A stretch of DNA of 64,000 nt from Agreia sp. VKM Ac-1783. Its GTDB lineage: Bacteria > Actinomycetota > Actinomycetes > Actinomycetales > Microbacteriaceae. Below, piece by piece: positions 28,743 through 37,989 of the stretch. Under the pieces are notes generated by a model. That model saw nothing but the letters and a program-made list of their open reading frames with translations. It had not been told where the DNA came from and did not search any database. The stretch is taken from assembly GCF_900177765.1 (NCBI RefSeq), contig NZ_FXWI01000003.1, positions 434,001 through 498,000 of the forward strand, in the 5' to 3' direction. Position numbers and translations under genes: made by a program. Within the stretch, counting starts at the first letter, position 1. Each line of letters begins with the position of its first letter.

Positions 28743-28847
28743 GTGGGTCACTTGACTCGGCGCGAATGCACCCAAGAAAGCACCCTTGAGTGCTTCTTCG
28801 CCGAGTCGATTCCGGCCCTGCCGTCGACTCGGCGGATAAGCACCCAC
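28743..28847. repeat. Nested palindromic intergenic region
   Basis: Several competing hairpins: AAGCAC/GTGCTT (28778-28783 and 28790-28795); CGCCGAGTCGA (28799-28809) with TCGACTCGGCG (28824-28834, 11 bp perfect); and GACTCGGCG again at 28754-28762 that could pair with the same CGCCGAGTC. GTGGGT at 28743 is complementary to ACCCAC near 28842. The region separates convergent sufU and purQ. Confidence 0.75.
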
Positions 28848-28930
28848 CTGTGTGAGTGTGAGTGGTTTTGCGCTGACTTGATTTCTCGCCCTCACCGCCA
28901 CATGGATGCCCGCGGCTTATGTGCGTCGGG

Positions 28931-29629
28931 TTACGCGCGGGCGAGCAGGCCCTCGAGCGCTGAGGTGAAGAATGTGAGGCCGTCTACTCCCGAGCGCATC
29001 GCATCCGGGGTATCGGGGCCGAAGCCGGGCTCGACCGCGTGCTCGGGGTGCGGCATCAGGCCGACCACGTTGCCGCGGGCGTTCGTGATGCCGGCGATGT
29101 TGTTGAGCGAACCGTTCGGGTTCACATCGAGGTAGCGGAAGACCACGTGGTTCTCGCCCTCGAGCCGCTCCAGCTCGGCGGCCGACGCGATGAAGCCGCC
29201 CTCGCCGTTCTTGAGCGGGATGGTGATCTCCTGCGCCTCGGTGAAGCCGTTGGTCCAGTCGGTCGTCGTGTTCTCGACGCGCAGGCGCTGGTCGCGGCAG
29301 ATGAACGAGCCGTGGTCGTTGCGGATGAGTCCGCCGGGCAGCAGGTGCGCCTCGGTCAGCATCTGGAAGCCGTTGCAGATACCGAGCACCGGAACGCCTC
29401 GATCTGCCGCCTGGATGACCTCGGCCATGATCGGCGAGTGGCTCGCGATGGCGCCGCAGCGCAGGTAGTCGCCGTAGCTGAATCCGCCGGGCAGCACGAT
29501 GGCGTCGACGCCGTCGAGGTCGTGCGTGCCGTGCCACAGGGCCACGGGCTCGGCACCGGCGATGCGCACCGCGCGCTGCGCGTCGCGGTCGTCGAGCGAA
29601 CCGGGGAAGGTGACGACGCCGATGCGCAT
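28931..29629 (-). CDS. purQ: FGAM synthase glutaminase subunit
   Basis: 232 residues. A class I glutamine amidotransferase that supplies ammonia to PurL. Nucleophile Cys lies in [13 protein letters not shown], with [13 protein letters not shown] at the start and [10 protein letters not shown] carrying the catalytic His and Glu near the end. ATG at 29629 shares one base with the purS stop (TGATG), so the two are translationally coupled. Confidence 0.97.
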   Translation of the reverse strand: MRIGVVTFPGSLDDRDAQRAVRIAGAEPVALWHGTHDLDGVDAIVLPGGFSYGDYLRCGAIASHSPIMAEVIQAADRGVPVLGICNGFQMLTEAHLLPGGLIRNDHGSFICRDQRLRVENTTTDWTNGFTEAQEITIPLKNGEGGFIASAAELERLEGENHVVFRYLDVNPNGSLNNIAGITNARGNVVGLMPHPEHAVEPGFGPDTPDAMRSGVDGLTFFTSALEGLLARA

Positions 29630-29925
29630 CAGGCGGATGCCCCGGCGGCGGAGATCACGGAGGCGGGGCCAGCGGGCGTCTCCACGACGTGGATGCCGAC
29701 GACGTCTTCGATGACCGAGTTCGACAGCATCTCGTCGGCCAGAGTCGCCACCTCGGCGAGAACCGCGTCGGTGACCTCGCCGTCGACGGTGAGTTCGAAG
29801 CGCTTGCCCACGCGAACCGAGCTGAACTGCGACTGGCCGAGACGTGTGAGGGCGCCGAGCACGGCCTTGCCCTGGGGATCGAGAAGTTCGGCCTTGGGCA
29901 TGACCTCGACGACGATTGTGGGCAC
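29629..29925 (-). CDS. purS: FGAM synthase PurS subunit
   Basis: 98 residues. PurS bridges PurL and PurQ in the ammonia-channelling complex. Recognisable from [20 protein letters not shown], then [13 protein letters not shown] and the helix [23 protein letters not shown] at 29925 is chosen because PurS proteins begin at this strand; it has AAAAGAG seven bases upstream. It is the first gene of the purS-purQ pair. The C-terminus is about 15 residues longer than minimal family members. Confidence 0.94.
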   Translation of the reverse strand: MPTIVVEVMPKAELLDPQGKAVLGALTRLGQSQFSSVRVGKRFELTVDGEVTDAVLAEVATLADEMLSNSVIEDVVGIHVVETPAGPASVISAAGASA

Positions 29926-30071
29926 CGGAGAACTCTTTTCGAGAAGTGACGGGTGGATTCGCCCCCAGTCTAAACGCTGGGCGTGCGGTTCACGCCCGAG
30001 CGTGGCACTTGGCACGAGAGGCGCCCGACCGTAGCCTCGGAGTCTGAGGTCAATGACGACTGGAGATCGTG

Positions 30072-31670
30072 ATGAGTGAATCCGTGAGCCCCGCTGCAGC
30101 ATCCGCCCCGACGGGGTACGCGACCGTCTCGGTCGCCGCCATCCTGGCTGAGACGGCTTCGCGCCGGCCAGACAAGACCGCGCTGATCGTGGGGGAGCAG
30201 AGCATCAGCTACGCGGTGCTGTGGGAGGAGACGCTCGCCTATGCCGGAGCCCTTCGCGAACGAGGGGTGAGGCGAGCCGACCCCGTCGCCATCCTGATCC
30301 CGAACGTGCCCGACTTTCCCCGGGTCCATTACGCGCTCCTGGCGCTCGGCGCGATCGTCGTGCCGATCCACGCGCTGCTCAAGGCCGAGGAGATCGCGTT
30401 CGTGCTGCGCGACAGCGGCGCCACTCTGCTCGTCTGCTCCGCACCGCTTCTGGGCGAGGGTGCCAAGGGTGCGGCGCTCGCGGGCGTCGACGTGGTGTCG
30501 CTGATGATGCCGCCGCACTCGGGCGACGAGCCGCTGGATGCCGTCGGTTTCGATCGCCTCGAAGACCTGGCCGAGCAGGCGGTTCCGCTCGAGACCTACG
30601 TGGCCTGTGCCCCGAGCGATACGGCGACCATTCTGTACACGAGCGGCACCACGGGCTCTCCGAAGGGAGCAGAGGGCAGCCACTTCTCGCTCGTCGAGCA
30701 GACGAGCACGCTTCTGCTCGACACCTTTGACATGACGAGCGAGGACGTGCTGCTCGGATGCCTGCCGCTGTTCCACACCTTCGGCCAGACGTGTGTTCTC
30801 AACACCGGCTTTCGCGCGGGCGCGACGATCGTGCTGATGCCGAAGTTCGATGGGGCGGCGGCGATCGAGTTGATCAAACGGCACGGGTGCACGATCTTCT
30901 TCGGTGTGCCGACGATGTACATGGTGATCCTCTCCGCCGCCGGAAGCGAGCCCGTTGAGACGAAGCTGCGCTACGGGATCTCCGGCGGCGCGGCCATCCC
31001 GGTCGCCATCATCGAGAGGTTCACGCAGCTGTTCGGTGCCGACATCCACGAGGGCTACGGCCTGACCGAGACCTCGCCCGTGGCGAGTTTCAACCAGCGC
31101 GGCGTGCCGCCTCGGCCCGGCACGATCGGCAAGCCGATCTGGGGTGTGGATGTCGAGATCGCCCGGGCCGACAACGACGATGCGATCGAGTTGCTCGCTC
31201 GAGGCGAGCTCGGCGAACTCGTGATCAGGGGGCACAATCTCATGAAGGGATACCTCCACAGGCACGAGGACACGGCTCGCGCGGTCGTCGACGGTTGGTT
31301 CCGAACGGGTGACCTCGGAACGAAGGACGACGACGGCTATCTGCGCATTCTCGATCGCAAGAAGGACATGATCCTGCGCAACGGCTACAACGTGTATCCC
31401 CGTGAGGTGGAGGAGGTGCTCGCCGGGCATCCGGAGGTGTCGATGGCCGCGGTCTACGGGATCCCGCACGAGGTTCATGGCCAGGAGGTGGTGGCCGCCG
31501 TCGTGCTGATCGCCGGTGCGAGCGTGACGGGCGCCGACCTGGTGGCCTTCGCCGAGGAGCACGTCGCGGCCTACAAGTACCCGCGTGAGATCGCGATCGT
31601 GGAGGCTCTGCCGATGGGGCCGAGCGGCAAGGTGCTGAAGCGAGAACTCGTGGCACGCCACGGGTCGTAG
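30072..31670 (+). CDS. Acyl-CoA synthetase / AMP-forming ligase (FadD-like)
   Basis: 532 residues. An ANL-superfamily enzyme that activates a carboxylate as acyl-AMP and then acyl-CoA. Motifs: P-loop-like ATILYTSGTTGSPKGAEGSH, LPLFHTFGQT, GISGGAAIPVA, HEGYGLTETSPVA, GWFRTGDLG, RKKDMILRNGYNVYPREVEE and GKVLKRELV with the catalytic Lys. It most resembles medium/long-chain fatty acyl-CoA ligases, but substrate is not certain. ATG 30072 follows GGAG; GTG 30069 is a one-codon alternative. Confidence 0.92.
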   Translation: MSESVSPAAASAPTGYATVSVAAILAETASRRPDKTALIVGEQSISYAVLWEETLAYAGALRERGVRRADPVAILIPNVPDFPRVHYALLALGAIVVPIHALLKAEEIAFVLRDSGATLLVCSAPLLGEGAKGAALAGVDVVSLMMPPHSGDEPLDAVGFDRLEDLAEQAVPLETYVACAPSDTATILYTSGTTGSPKGAEGSHFSLVEQTSTLLLDTFDMTSEDVLLGCLPLFHTFGQTCVLNTGFRAGATIVLMPKFDGAAAIELIKRHGCTIFFGVPTMYMVILSAAGSEPVETKLRYGISGGAAIPVAIIERFTQLFGADIHEGYGLTETSPVASFNQRGVPPRPGTIGKPIWGVDVEIARADNDDAIELLARGELGELVIRGHNLMKGYLHRHEDTARAVVDGWFRTGDLGTKDDDGYLRILDRKKDMILRNGYNVYPREVEEVLAGHPEVSMAAVYGIPHEVHGQEVVAAVVLIAGASVTGADLVAFAEEHVAAYKYPREIAIVEALPMGPSGKVLKRELVARHGS

Positions 31671-31680
31671 TCCTCGACGG

Positions 31681-32565
31681 CTACGCGACCGGCGTCGTAC
31701 CCGCCGCGACGATCTTGATCTGGTTGTCCCAGGGGTCGGAGACCATGAGCGAGCGACCGTCGTTGCGGGTCTGCAGCCCGTAGTGCCCGAGCCGCTCACC
31801 GACCCGCCCGACTTCGTCTGCCGTGGGTACCGCGATCTCGACGAGCCCGAGCCCGAGGGCCAGCGGTCGACGCCCGGCCCCCTTCGACTCCCAGACGTTC
31901 ATCGCCATGTGGTGGTGGTAGCCACCTGCCGAGACGAAGAGGGCGGAGTCGCCGAACGCGGTCGTGGTCTCGAACCCCAGACGGTCGACGTAGAACTCCT
32001 TGGCCGTGGCCACGTCGCCCACCGAGAGGTGCACGTGCCCGACCGTCGTGCCACCGAGCCGGGGATTCTCGACCAGCTCGGGCGTGACGTGTTGCTGCAG
32101 AAAGTCGTTCGGGTCGAGGTAGGCGGTGCCCATCTCGATCTGCCCGTGCGCCCAGCTCCACTCGGTGCGGGCACGATCCCAGTAGAGCTCGACGCCGTTG
32201 CCCTCAGGGTCGGTGAAGTAGAAGGCCTTCGATACGAGATGATCGGCGCTTCCGGTGAACAATCCGGGAGCGCGGCGCGCCATCGAATACAGGGCAGCGG
32301 CGAGCGCCGGTTCCGACTCGAACAGGATGGCCGTGTGGTAGAGCCCCGCAGATCGAGGCGCGGCGTGCTTCAGCTCGGGCGCGTGCTGCAGAATGACGAC
32401 CGGTACACCGCCGCGGCCGAGCACGGCCACATCGCCCTCCTGGCTCTGCAGCTCGAGCGTCACGGCGTCGCGGTAGTAGGCGATCATGGCGTCGAGATCG
32501 CCGACGCGCAGGGTCACCGCTCCCATTCCGGTCTGGGCTGACAGCAGATCGTCACGTGTGTTCAT
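31681..32565 (-). CDS. VOC-family dioxygenase (catechol 2,3-dioxygenase/CatE-like)
   Basis: 294 residues with two vicinal-oxygen-chelate repeats. Metal-ligand candidates are His in LYHTAIL (first module), His in VGHVHLSV and Glu in FTDPEGNGVELYW and in a later GLGLVEIAV. The HHHMAMNVWESKG run is typical of CatE/YfiE-type extradiol dioxygenases of Gram-positive bacteria. It may cleave a catechol ring, but the family has many orphan members. It converges on the acyl-CoA ligase gene with a ten-base gap. Confidence 0.86.
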   Translation of the reverse strand: MNTRDDLLSAQTGMGAVTLRVGDLDAMIAYYRDAVTLELQSQEGDVAVLGRGGVPVVILQHAPELKHAAPRSAGLYHTAILFESEPALAAALYSMARRAPGLFTGSADHLVSKAFYFTDPEGNGVELYWDRARTEWSWAHGQIEMGTAYLDPNDFLQQHVTPELVENPRLGGTTVGHVHLSVGDVATAKEFYVDRLGFETTTAFGDSALFVSAGGYHHHMAMNVWESKGAGRRPLALGLGLVEIAVPTADEVGRVGERLGHYGLQTRNDGRSLMVSDPWDNQIKIVAAGTTPVA

Positions 32566-32726
32566 GCGGGTGACAACGCCACCGTCGCGCGATCTATTCC
32601 TTGTAGTTACAAGTAATCGCGCGCTGTGTGAACATCTGGTTACGGGCGGAGATTCGGTTGACGGAGCTCCAAGCTTCGGATTGAGTGGGAATCGTCCCCG
32701 AATCCACCTTGGAGTACGTCACCTCT

Positions 32727-35474
32727 ATGCAGTCATCTATCAATCGGAGGCGCGCTGCGCGCGCCGCCGCCCTGTTCACCTCCGCAACCGTGGCCCTGAT
32801 CGGTCTGGGCGCGCTGCCTGCCTCCGCGGCCCCCGGCGACGTCTCGATCGACGTCTACACCATCAACGATTTCCACGGGCACCTCGAGCAGAACCTTTCG
32901 AGCGGAGAGGCCGGAGCGGCATCGATCGCCACGGCCGTCGCGTCGTTCCGGGCCGCCAACCCCAACACGACCCTCGTGTCGGCGGGCGACAACATCAGCG
33001 GCTCGCCCTTCATCTCTCAGGCATTGAACGACGAGCCCACGATTGACGTGCTGAACCAGATCGGCGTGAGTGTCACGTCGCTCGGCAACCATGAGTTCGA
33101 CCACGGCAGGTCCGATGTCGACGGTCGGATCTCGGACAGCTCGAACTTTCCGTACATCTCGGCCAACCTCTTCGACACGGCCACGGGTGAGCATGCTTAC
33201 GCGCCCTACAACGTTCAGACGTTCGACGGAGTCAAGGTCGGTTTCATCGGTGCTGTCACCGAGGACCTGCCCACGCTGGTGAACCCCGACGGCATCAACA
33301 CCGTCAAAGTCGCGGGGATCGTCGAGAGTGTCAACGCTGCTGCGGCCGAACTGAAAGACGGCATCGACGACGGCGAGAACGGTGAGGCCGATGTACTCGT
33401 GCTGCTGCTGCACGAGGGAGCAGCCTCCGCGACGGCGAATCTGACCGACACGAGCACCGTCTTCGGCAAGATCGTGACCGGCACAGCACCGAGCGTCGAT
33501 GCGATCGCGTCTGCCCACACTCATAATCTCTACGCACAGAACGTGACGGTCGGCTCGAAAACGCTGCCGGTTCTGCAGACGGCCAGTTACGGAACGAACC
33601 TGGGCCACTTTAACTTCCAGGTCAACCCGACCAGCAAGGCCATCTCCTCATCGAAGGCGGAGACGATTCCGCTCGTGGTCAAGGCGGTCGCGAGCTACGC
33701 GCAGGATCCGACCGTCGCGGCTATCGTCGCCGACGCCAAGCAGCGCTCCAGCGTCATCGGTCTGCAACCCGTGGGATCGATCTCGGCCGACTTCAAGCGT
33801 GCGGTACAGACCGACGGCAAAGAGAACCGGGGCGGCGAGTCGACCCTCGGTAACATCGTGGCCGATGGTCAGCTCTGGGCGACACGAGACCTGGGAACGC
33901 AGCTCGCGTTCATGAATCCGGGCGGTCTTCGCGCCGACATCGCGGTCGCGCCAGACGGCGTCGTCACCTATGAGGAGTCGGCCACCGTTCAACCGTTCGC
34001 CAACAGCCTGTTCACGCAGACCCTCACCGGCGCGCAGGTCAAGACCGTGCTCGAGCAGCAGTGGCAGCCAGGCCAGTCTCGACCGTTCTTGAAGCTCGGA
34101 ATCAACAAGGCGCTGAGCTACACCTACGACCCCTCGGCTGCCACAGGCTCGCATGTGACCGAGATCCGTTACAACGGCGCCGTGGTGAGCGACACCGACT
34201 CCTTCCAGGTCGTGACCAACAGCTTCCTCGCCGGAGGCGGTGACAACTTCAAAGAACTGGCTCTCGGGGCAGCTAAGACCGACACGGGACGCGTCGATCT
34301 CGACGCGTTCAAGCAATACATCGGCGCGAACTCCCCGCTCACGCCCGACTACGGATCTCGCTCGATCGGCGTGACTCTGACGTCGCCGGCAACGACCCCC
34401 GGAACACCGATCGACCTCGGAACGGTCGCGCCCGAGACCACGTTCTCGTTCGCCCTCAGTTCCCTCGTTCTCTCGGGCGCTCCGGTTCAGGACTCGACGG
34501 TGTCGGTGCAGTTCGACGGCGTCGAGATCGCCACGGCGCCGATCAACCCGGCCATCGTCGACACCTTCGATGAGCAGGGCACCGCAACAGTCGAGGTCAC
34601 GGTTCCGAAGCTCACCCGAAACGGCGACCACGTCGTGAGCTTCGTGCTCCCGACCACGGGCAAGTCCGTGTCGCTTCCGGTCACGACCACGGGTGAGATT
34701 CCGTTCGTGGCTCCGGATGCGCCGGCCGCGCCGACACTTGCGGCCGATGGCTTCTCCGCCGTGACGGCCTCATGGGCTCCGCCCGCCGTCGATGGTGGAA
34801 CACCCGTCACCGGCTACGAGGTGACTCTCTACGCCGACGGCACGAAGGCGGACTCCGCCTCGGTCGACGCTGCGACGACCTCGGTCGGCTTCGCGGGACT
34901 GAAGACCGACACCGACTACACGGCAACGGTCAAGGCGATCAACGCCGTGGGTTCGTCGGCCGAGTCGCAAGCGTCGAACGTCATCACCACCCCGCTGCCG
35001 AAGCCGACCACTGAGCCTGCGCTGCCATCGGCCGAGTCGCTTCCGGCCACCGAAACCGATGCCTTCAGTCTGAGCACGGGCAGCGCGACGAACGGACAGG
35101 CGGTGACGGTCTCCGGGCTCACACCGGGCGACTGGTACTACGTGTCGATCTTCTCCGATCCGGTGCGACTGGGCTGGTTCCAGGCCGATGAGTCGGGTTC
35201 GTTCTCGGTCACGATCAGCAACGTCCCGACAGGCACTCACCGCCTCGTCATCCAGGATCGGGATGGAACGGTGATCGGCTACCGCACGATCGTCGTTGCA
35301 GCCGACGGCACGGTCTCGGTCGTCGACCCCGCAGGTTCGGCCGGTGCATCACCGACAGGCTTGGCGGCCACGGGCATGGATGCGACGCTGCCGCTTCTCG
35401 GGGCGGGCCTCCTCCTCGCGGCGGGCGCGCTGCTGACGCTGCGCCGCCGTCGTGCGGCGAGGTCGACTTCGTAA
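32727..35474 (+). CDS. Cell-wall-anchored 5'-nucleotidase / cyclic phosphodiesterase (UshA-like)
   Basis: 915 residues. Signal peptide (1-36, ending PASAAPG), calcineurin-like phosphatase domain with YTINDFHGHLE, SAGDNISGSP, LGNHEFDHG and HTHNLY metal sites, then the 5'-nucleotidase C-terminal domain (GESTLGNIVADGQLW, NPGGLRADI, FLAGGGDNF). A fibronectin-type-III domain follows (about 670-760), then a further beta domain, an LAATG sorting motif, a hydrophobic helix and RRRRAARSTS. It should scavenge phosphate or nucleosides from extracellular nucleotides while linked to the wall by a class E sortase. ATG 32727 starts the signal peptide; the GGAG at 32711 is rather far upstream, and an in-frame start at 32685 would add 14 residues. 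Confidence 0.93.
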   Translation: MQSSINRRRAARAAALFTSATVALIGLGALPASAAPGDVSIDVYTINDFHGHLEQNLSSGEAGAASIATAVASFRAANPNTTLVSAGDNISGSPFISQALNDEPTIDVLNQIGVSVTSLGNHEFDHGRSDVDGRISDSSNFPYISANLFDTATGEHAYAPYNVQTFDGVKVGFIGAVTEDLPTLVNPDGINTVKVAGIVESVNAAAAELKDGIDDGENGEADVLVLLLHEGAASATANLTDTSTVFGKIVTGTAPSVDAIASAHTHNLYAQNVTVGSKTLPVLQTASYGTNLGHFNFQVNPTSKAISSSKAETIPLVVKAVASYAQDPTVAAIVADAKQRSSVIGLQPVGSISADFKRAVQTDGKENRGGESTLGNIVADGQLWATRDLGTQLAFMNPGGLRADIAVAPDGVVTYEESATVQPFANSLFTQTLTGAQVKTVLEQQWQPGQSRPFLKLGINKALSYTYDPSAATGSHVTEIRYNGAVVSDTDSFQVVTNSFLAGGGDNFKELALGAAKTDTGRVDLDAFKQYIGANSPLTPDYGSRSIGVTLTSPATTPGTPIDLGTVAPETTFSFALSSLVLSGAPVQDSTVSVQFDGVEIATAPINPAIVDTFDEQGTATVEVTVPKLTRNGDHVVSFVLPTTGKSVSLPVTTTGEIPFVAPDAPAAPTLAADGFSAVTASWAPPAVDGGTPVTGYEVTLYADGTKADSASVDAATTSVGFAGLKTDTDYTATVKAINAVGSSAESQASNVITTPLPKPTTEPALPSAESLPATETDAFSLSTGSATNGQAVTVSGLTPGDWYYVSIFSDPVRLGWFQADESGSFSVTISNVPTGTHRLVIQDRDGTVIGYRTIVVAADGTVSVVDPAGSAGASPTGLAATGMDATLPLLGAGLLLAAGALLTLRRRRAARSTS

Positions 35475-35488
35475 GATCAGAGGTGTCA

Positions 35489-35528
35489 CGACGAAGGCCC
35501 GGGGTTCTCGCCCCGGGCCTTCGTCGTT
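35489..35528. terminator. Strong bidirectional terminator hairpin
   Basis: ACGACGAAGGCCCGGGG (35489-35505) is perfectly complementary to 35512-35528 around a six-base loop. The 17-bp stem sits between the convergent 5'-nucleotidase and purF genes, 14 and 12 bases past their stop codons, so it likely serves both. Confidence 0.92.
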
Positions 35529-35540
35529 CTCGAACTCGTT

Positions 35541-37013
35541 CTACGAGTGCTGAGTCGCTTCGACCCAGGCGAGGTACTCGGGGCTGACCGTGCCGGTGAC
35601 GTACTCGCCGGTGAAGCAGCTCATCTCGAGGTTCTTCACCTGGCTGCCCTCGAGAATGGCGCTCTCCATGTCGGAGATCTCCTGGTAGATGAGGTGGTCG
35701 GCGCCGAGCTCGCGGGCGATCTCGGGAAAACTGCGTCCGTGGGCGATCAGCTCCTCGCGCGAAGGCATGTTGATGCCGTAGACGTGCGGAAAGCGAACCG
35801 GGGGAGCGGCCGAGGTGAACGTGACCTTGTTCGCGCCAGCGGCCCTCGCCATCTCGACGATCTCCTTCGAGGTCGTACCGCGCACGATCGAGTCGTCGAC
35901 GATGAGGATGTTCTTGCCCTTGAACTCCGTCGACATGGCGTTCAGCTTCTGCCTGACGCTCTTCTTGCGCTCGGCCTGCCCGGGCATGATGAAGGTGCGC
36001 CCCACGTAGCGGTTCTTGTAGAACCCCTCGCGGTACTCGACGCCGAGCTTCTGTGCGACCTGCATCGCGGCAGGGCGTGACGAGTCGGGGATAGGCATGA
36101 CGACGTCGATGTCGCCCATCGGGGTGAGATCGGCGATGGTCGTGGCCAGCCGATTGCCGAGCCGGAGTCGAGCCTCGTAGACCGAGATGCCGTTCATGAC
36201 GCTGTCGGGTCGGGCGAGGTAGACGTACTCGAACGAGCAGGGCACGAGAACGGGGTTCTTCGCGCACTGGCGGGAGTACATCTCGCCGTTCTGCGTGATG
36301 AAGATGGCCTCGCCGGGCGCGACCTCGCGCACGACCTCGTAGCCGGATGCCTCGAGCACCAGGGATTCGCTGGCGACGACCCATTCGTCGCGCTGCACTC
36401 CGGCCAGCGCGTTGGCGTCGCTGCGCTTGCCGAGTACCAGGGGGCGGATGCCGAATGGATCGCGGAAGGCCAGCAGTCCATGACCCGCGATGATCGAGAT
36501 CACCGCGTAGGAGCCCTCGATGCGTTCGTGCACGTTGGCGACGGCATCGAAGACCTGATCCGGCTCGAGGTCGAGGCCCGACACCTGACCCTGCAGCTCG
36601 GTCGCCAGAACATTGAGCAGCAGCTCGGTGTCGCTCGACGTGTTCAGGTGGCGGCGATCGATGTGGAAGAGCTCCTGATTGAGCTCGCGGGTATTGGTCA
36701 GATTGCCGTTGTGGATGAGCACGATGCCGTAGGGCGCGTTCACGTAGAACGGCTGCGCCTCCTGCTCGTTGCCCGCGACACCCTTCGTGGCGTAGCGCAC
36801 GTGCCCCAGACCCACATTGCCGAGCAGCGACCGCATGTCGCGGGTGCGGAACGCTTCTCGCACCTGCCCCTTGGCCTTGACGATGTGGAACGTCGACCCG
36901 TCGGCGGTGGCGATGCCGGTCGAGTCCTGTCCACGGTGCTGAAGCAGAAGGAGGCTGTCGTACACCTGTTGATTGACCGGACCGGACGAGACGATACCGA
37001 CGATGCCGCACAT
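35541..37013 (-). CDS. purF: Amidophosphoribosyltransferase
   Basis: 490 residues. First committed step of purine synthesis: PRPP plus glutamine to phosphoribosylamine. It begins MCGIVGIV, so the nucleophilic Cys is exposed after removal of Met alone, with no propeptide. The PRPP-binding motif is ILIVDDSIVRGTTSKEIV. The VYGINMPSREELIAHGR block resembles E. coli PurF rather than the Fe-S cluster-bearing Bacillus type. Frame and length are normal. Confidence 0.97.
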   Translation of the reverse strand: MCGIVGIVSSGPVNQQVYDSLLLLQHRGQDSTGIATADGSTFHIVKAKGQVREAFRTRDMRSLLGNVGLGHVRYATKGVAGNEQEAQPFYVNAPYGIVLIHNGNLTNTRELNQELFHIDRRHLNTSSDTELLLNVLATELQGQVSGLDLEPDQVFDAVANVHERIEGSYAVISIIAGHGLLAFRDPFGIRPLVLGKRSDANALAGVQRDEWVVASESLVLEASGYEVVREVAPGEAIFITQNGEMYSRQCAKNPVLVPCSFEYVYLARPDSVMNGISVYEARLRLGNRLATTIADLTPMGDIDVVMPIPDSSRPAAMQVAQKLGVEYREGFYKNRYVGRTFIMPGQAERKKSVRQKLNAMSTEFKGKNILIVDDSIVRGTTSKEIVEMARAAGANKVTFTSAAPPVRFPHVYGINMPSREELIAHGRSFPEIARELGADHLIYQEISDMESAILEGSQVKNLEMSCFTGEYVTGTVSPEYLAWVEATQHS

Positions 37014-37086
37014 ACCGGGCGGGCTCCAGACGCTGTAGAGAAATAGGCCGTGCCCTATTGTACGGGAGCGCGGAGGTGCAGGTCCC

Positions 37087-37989
37087 TTAGAGGATCTCGA
37101 CCGACAGCAGGCGGTACTCCCTGCTGCGGCCCGCCCGCGTCGCCGAGCAGGTCGACAGCAGCGGCTCTGACAGCGTCTCTGCCAGCATCACCTTGATGAC
37201 CGCCGCGGGGTACTCGAGCTCGATGCGCCACACCCCGTCGGCGAACTGGGCGGTTCTCGGGCCGAGGATGTCGATGCGTTCGTCGTCGAGGGTGGCCCGA
37301 GCGTGGTGCTGCGCGGCTTGCACGGCATTCGGTAGCGAGCTACGGCCGCGGAAGAAGCGTTCGTCGACCCGGCCCTCCAGGTAGCGGTTGACGAGGCCCA
37401 CCGCATCCGCGCCGTCTGCCCGACCGTAATACAGGCCGTGGGGCAGCAGCACCAGGGTGCCCGCGAAACGGTCGCCACCGAGGTGCGAGCACTCCCACGT
37501 CTCGTCGGGAAAGGCCTCTGCGAGCGTCTTCACGACCTGTCGGCCGCGTACGGCGCAGCACTGATCATGGCGAGCGTGGGCGCAGACCGCGACGATCGGC
37601 CTGTGCGAGACGACGCCGACAGAGCCGTCGAGGGGAACATCGAGCAGCTCCTCGGCGGTCTCGACCCATCCCCACTTCACTCCCTCTGAACCGGGCCGCG
37701 AGTCGACGAGGGCCCAGCGGTAGCCGTCTTGCGGCCCGCGCTTGCCGGTTCTGCGGATGGCGAGCGGCCGCATGCCGAGCGACTCGACTCTCTTCACAAG
37801 CGCCCGGCCGACATCGGTCGGCAGAGTGGATTCGAGGAAGGCGTGCTGGCCCCACGCCCCGGAGATCTCGACGAGAAACCACTCCGTTCCTCGAGACCCC
37901 GTGCCCGGCAGAGGGTCGCCGCGCTCGCGGGAGCGGTCGCTGCACGGGCGCCAGTCGGGCAGCACCTGCCGAGCGCTGAGGTCTGTCAC
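37087..37989 (-). CDS. Sucrase/ferredoxin-like protein
   Basis: 300 residues. The C-terminal half carries the thioredoxin-like ferredoxin signature of this family: VAVCAHARHDQCCAVRGR, then WECSHLGGDRFAGTLVLLP and LYYGRADG. The paired Cys and the Cys/His of WECSHLGG could bind a 2Fe-2S cluster. The N-terminal half (SGAWGQHAF, ALVKRVESLGMRP) is a related thioredoxin-fold domain without the Cys pattern. It is the last gene of a three-gene operon; its start overlaps the oxygenase stop by four bases. A plausible role is electron supply to, or redox upkeep of, the Fe(II) oxygenase encoded just upstream; that is inference. Confidence 0.85.
   Translation of the reverse strand: MTDLSARQVLPDWRPCSDRSRERGDPLPGTGSRGTEWFLVEISGAWGQHAFLESTLPTDVGRALVKRVESLGMRPLAIRRTGKRGPQDGYRWALVDSRPGSEGVKWGWVETAEELLDVPLDGSVGVVSHRPIVAVCAHARHDQCCAVRGRQVVKTLAEAFPDETWECSHLGGDRFAGTLVLLPHGLYYGRADGADAVGLVNRYLEGRVDERFFRGRSSLPNAVQAAQHHARATLDDERIDILGPRTAQFADGVWRIELEYPAAVIKVMLAETLSEPLLSTCSATRAGRSREYRLLSVEIL

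Noticed and set aside
29970-31799. 609-codon open frame opposite the acyl-CoA ligase
   Set aside because: Overlaps a ligase with all ANL motifs in order; the antisense product has no recognisable domain.
35248-37011. 587-codon open frame overlapping purF in another frame
   Set aside because: Same strand as purF, shifted frame; Arg/His-rich and without motifs.
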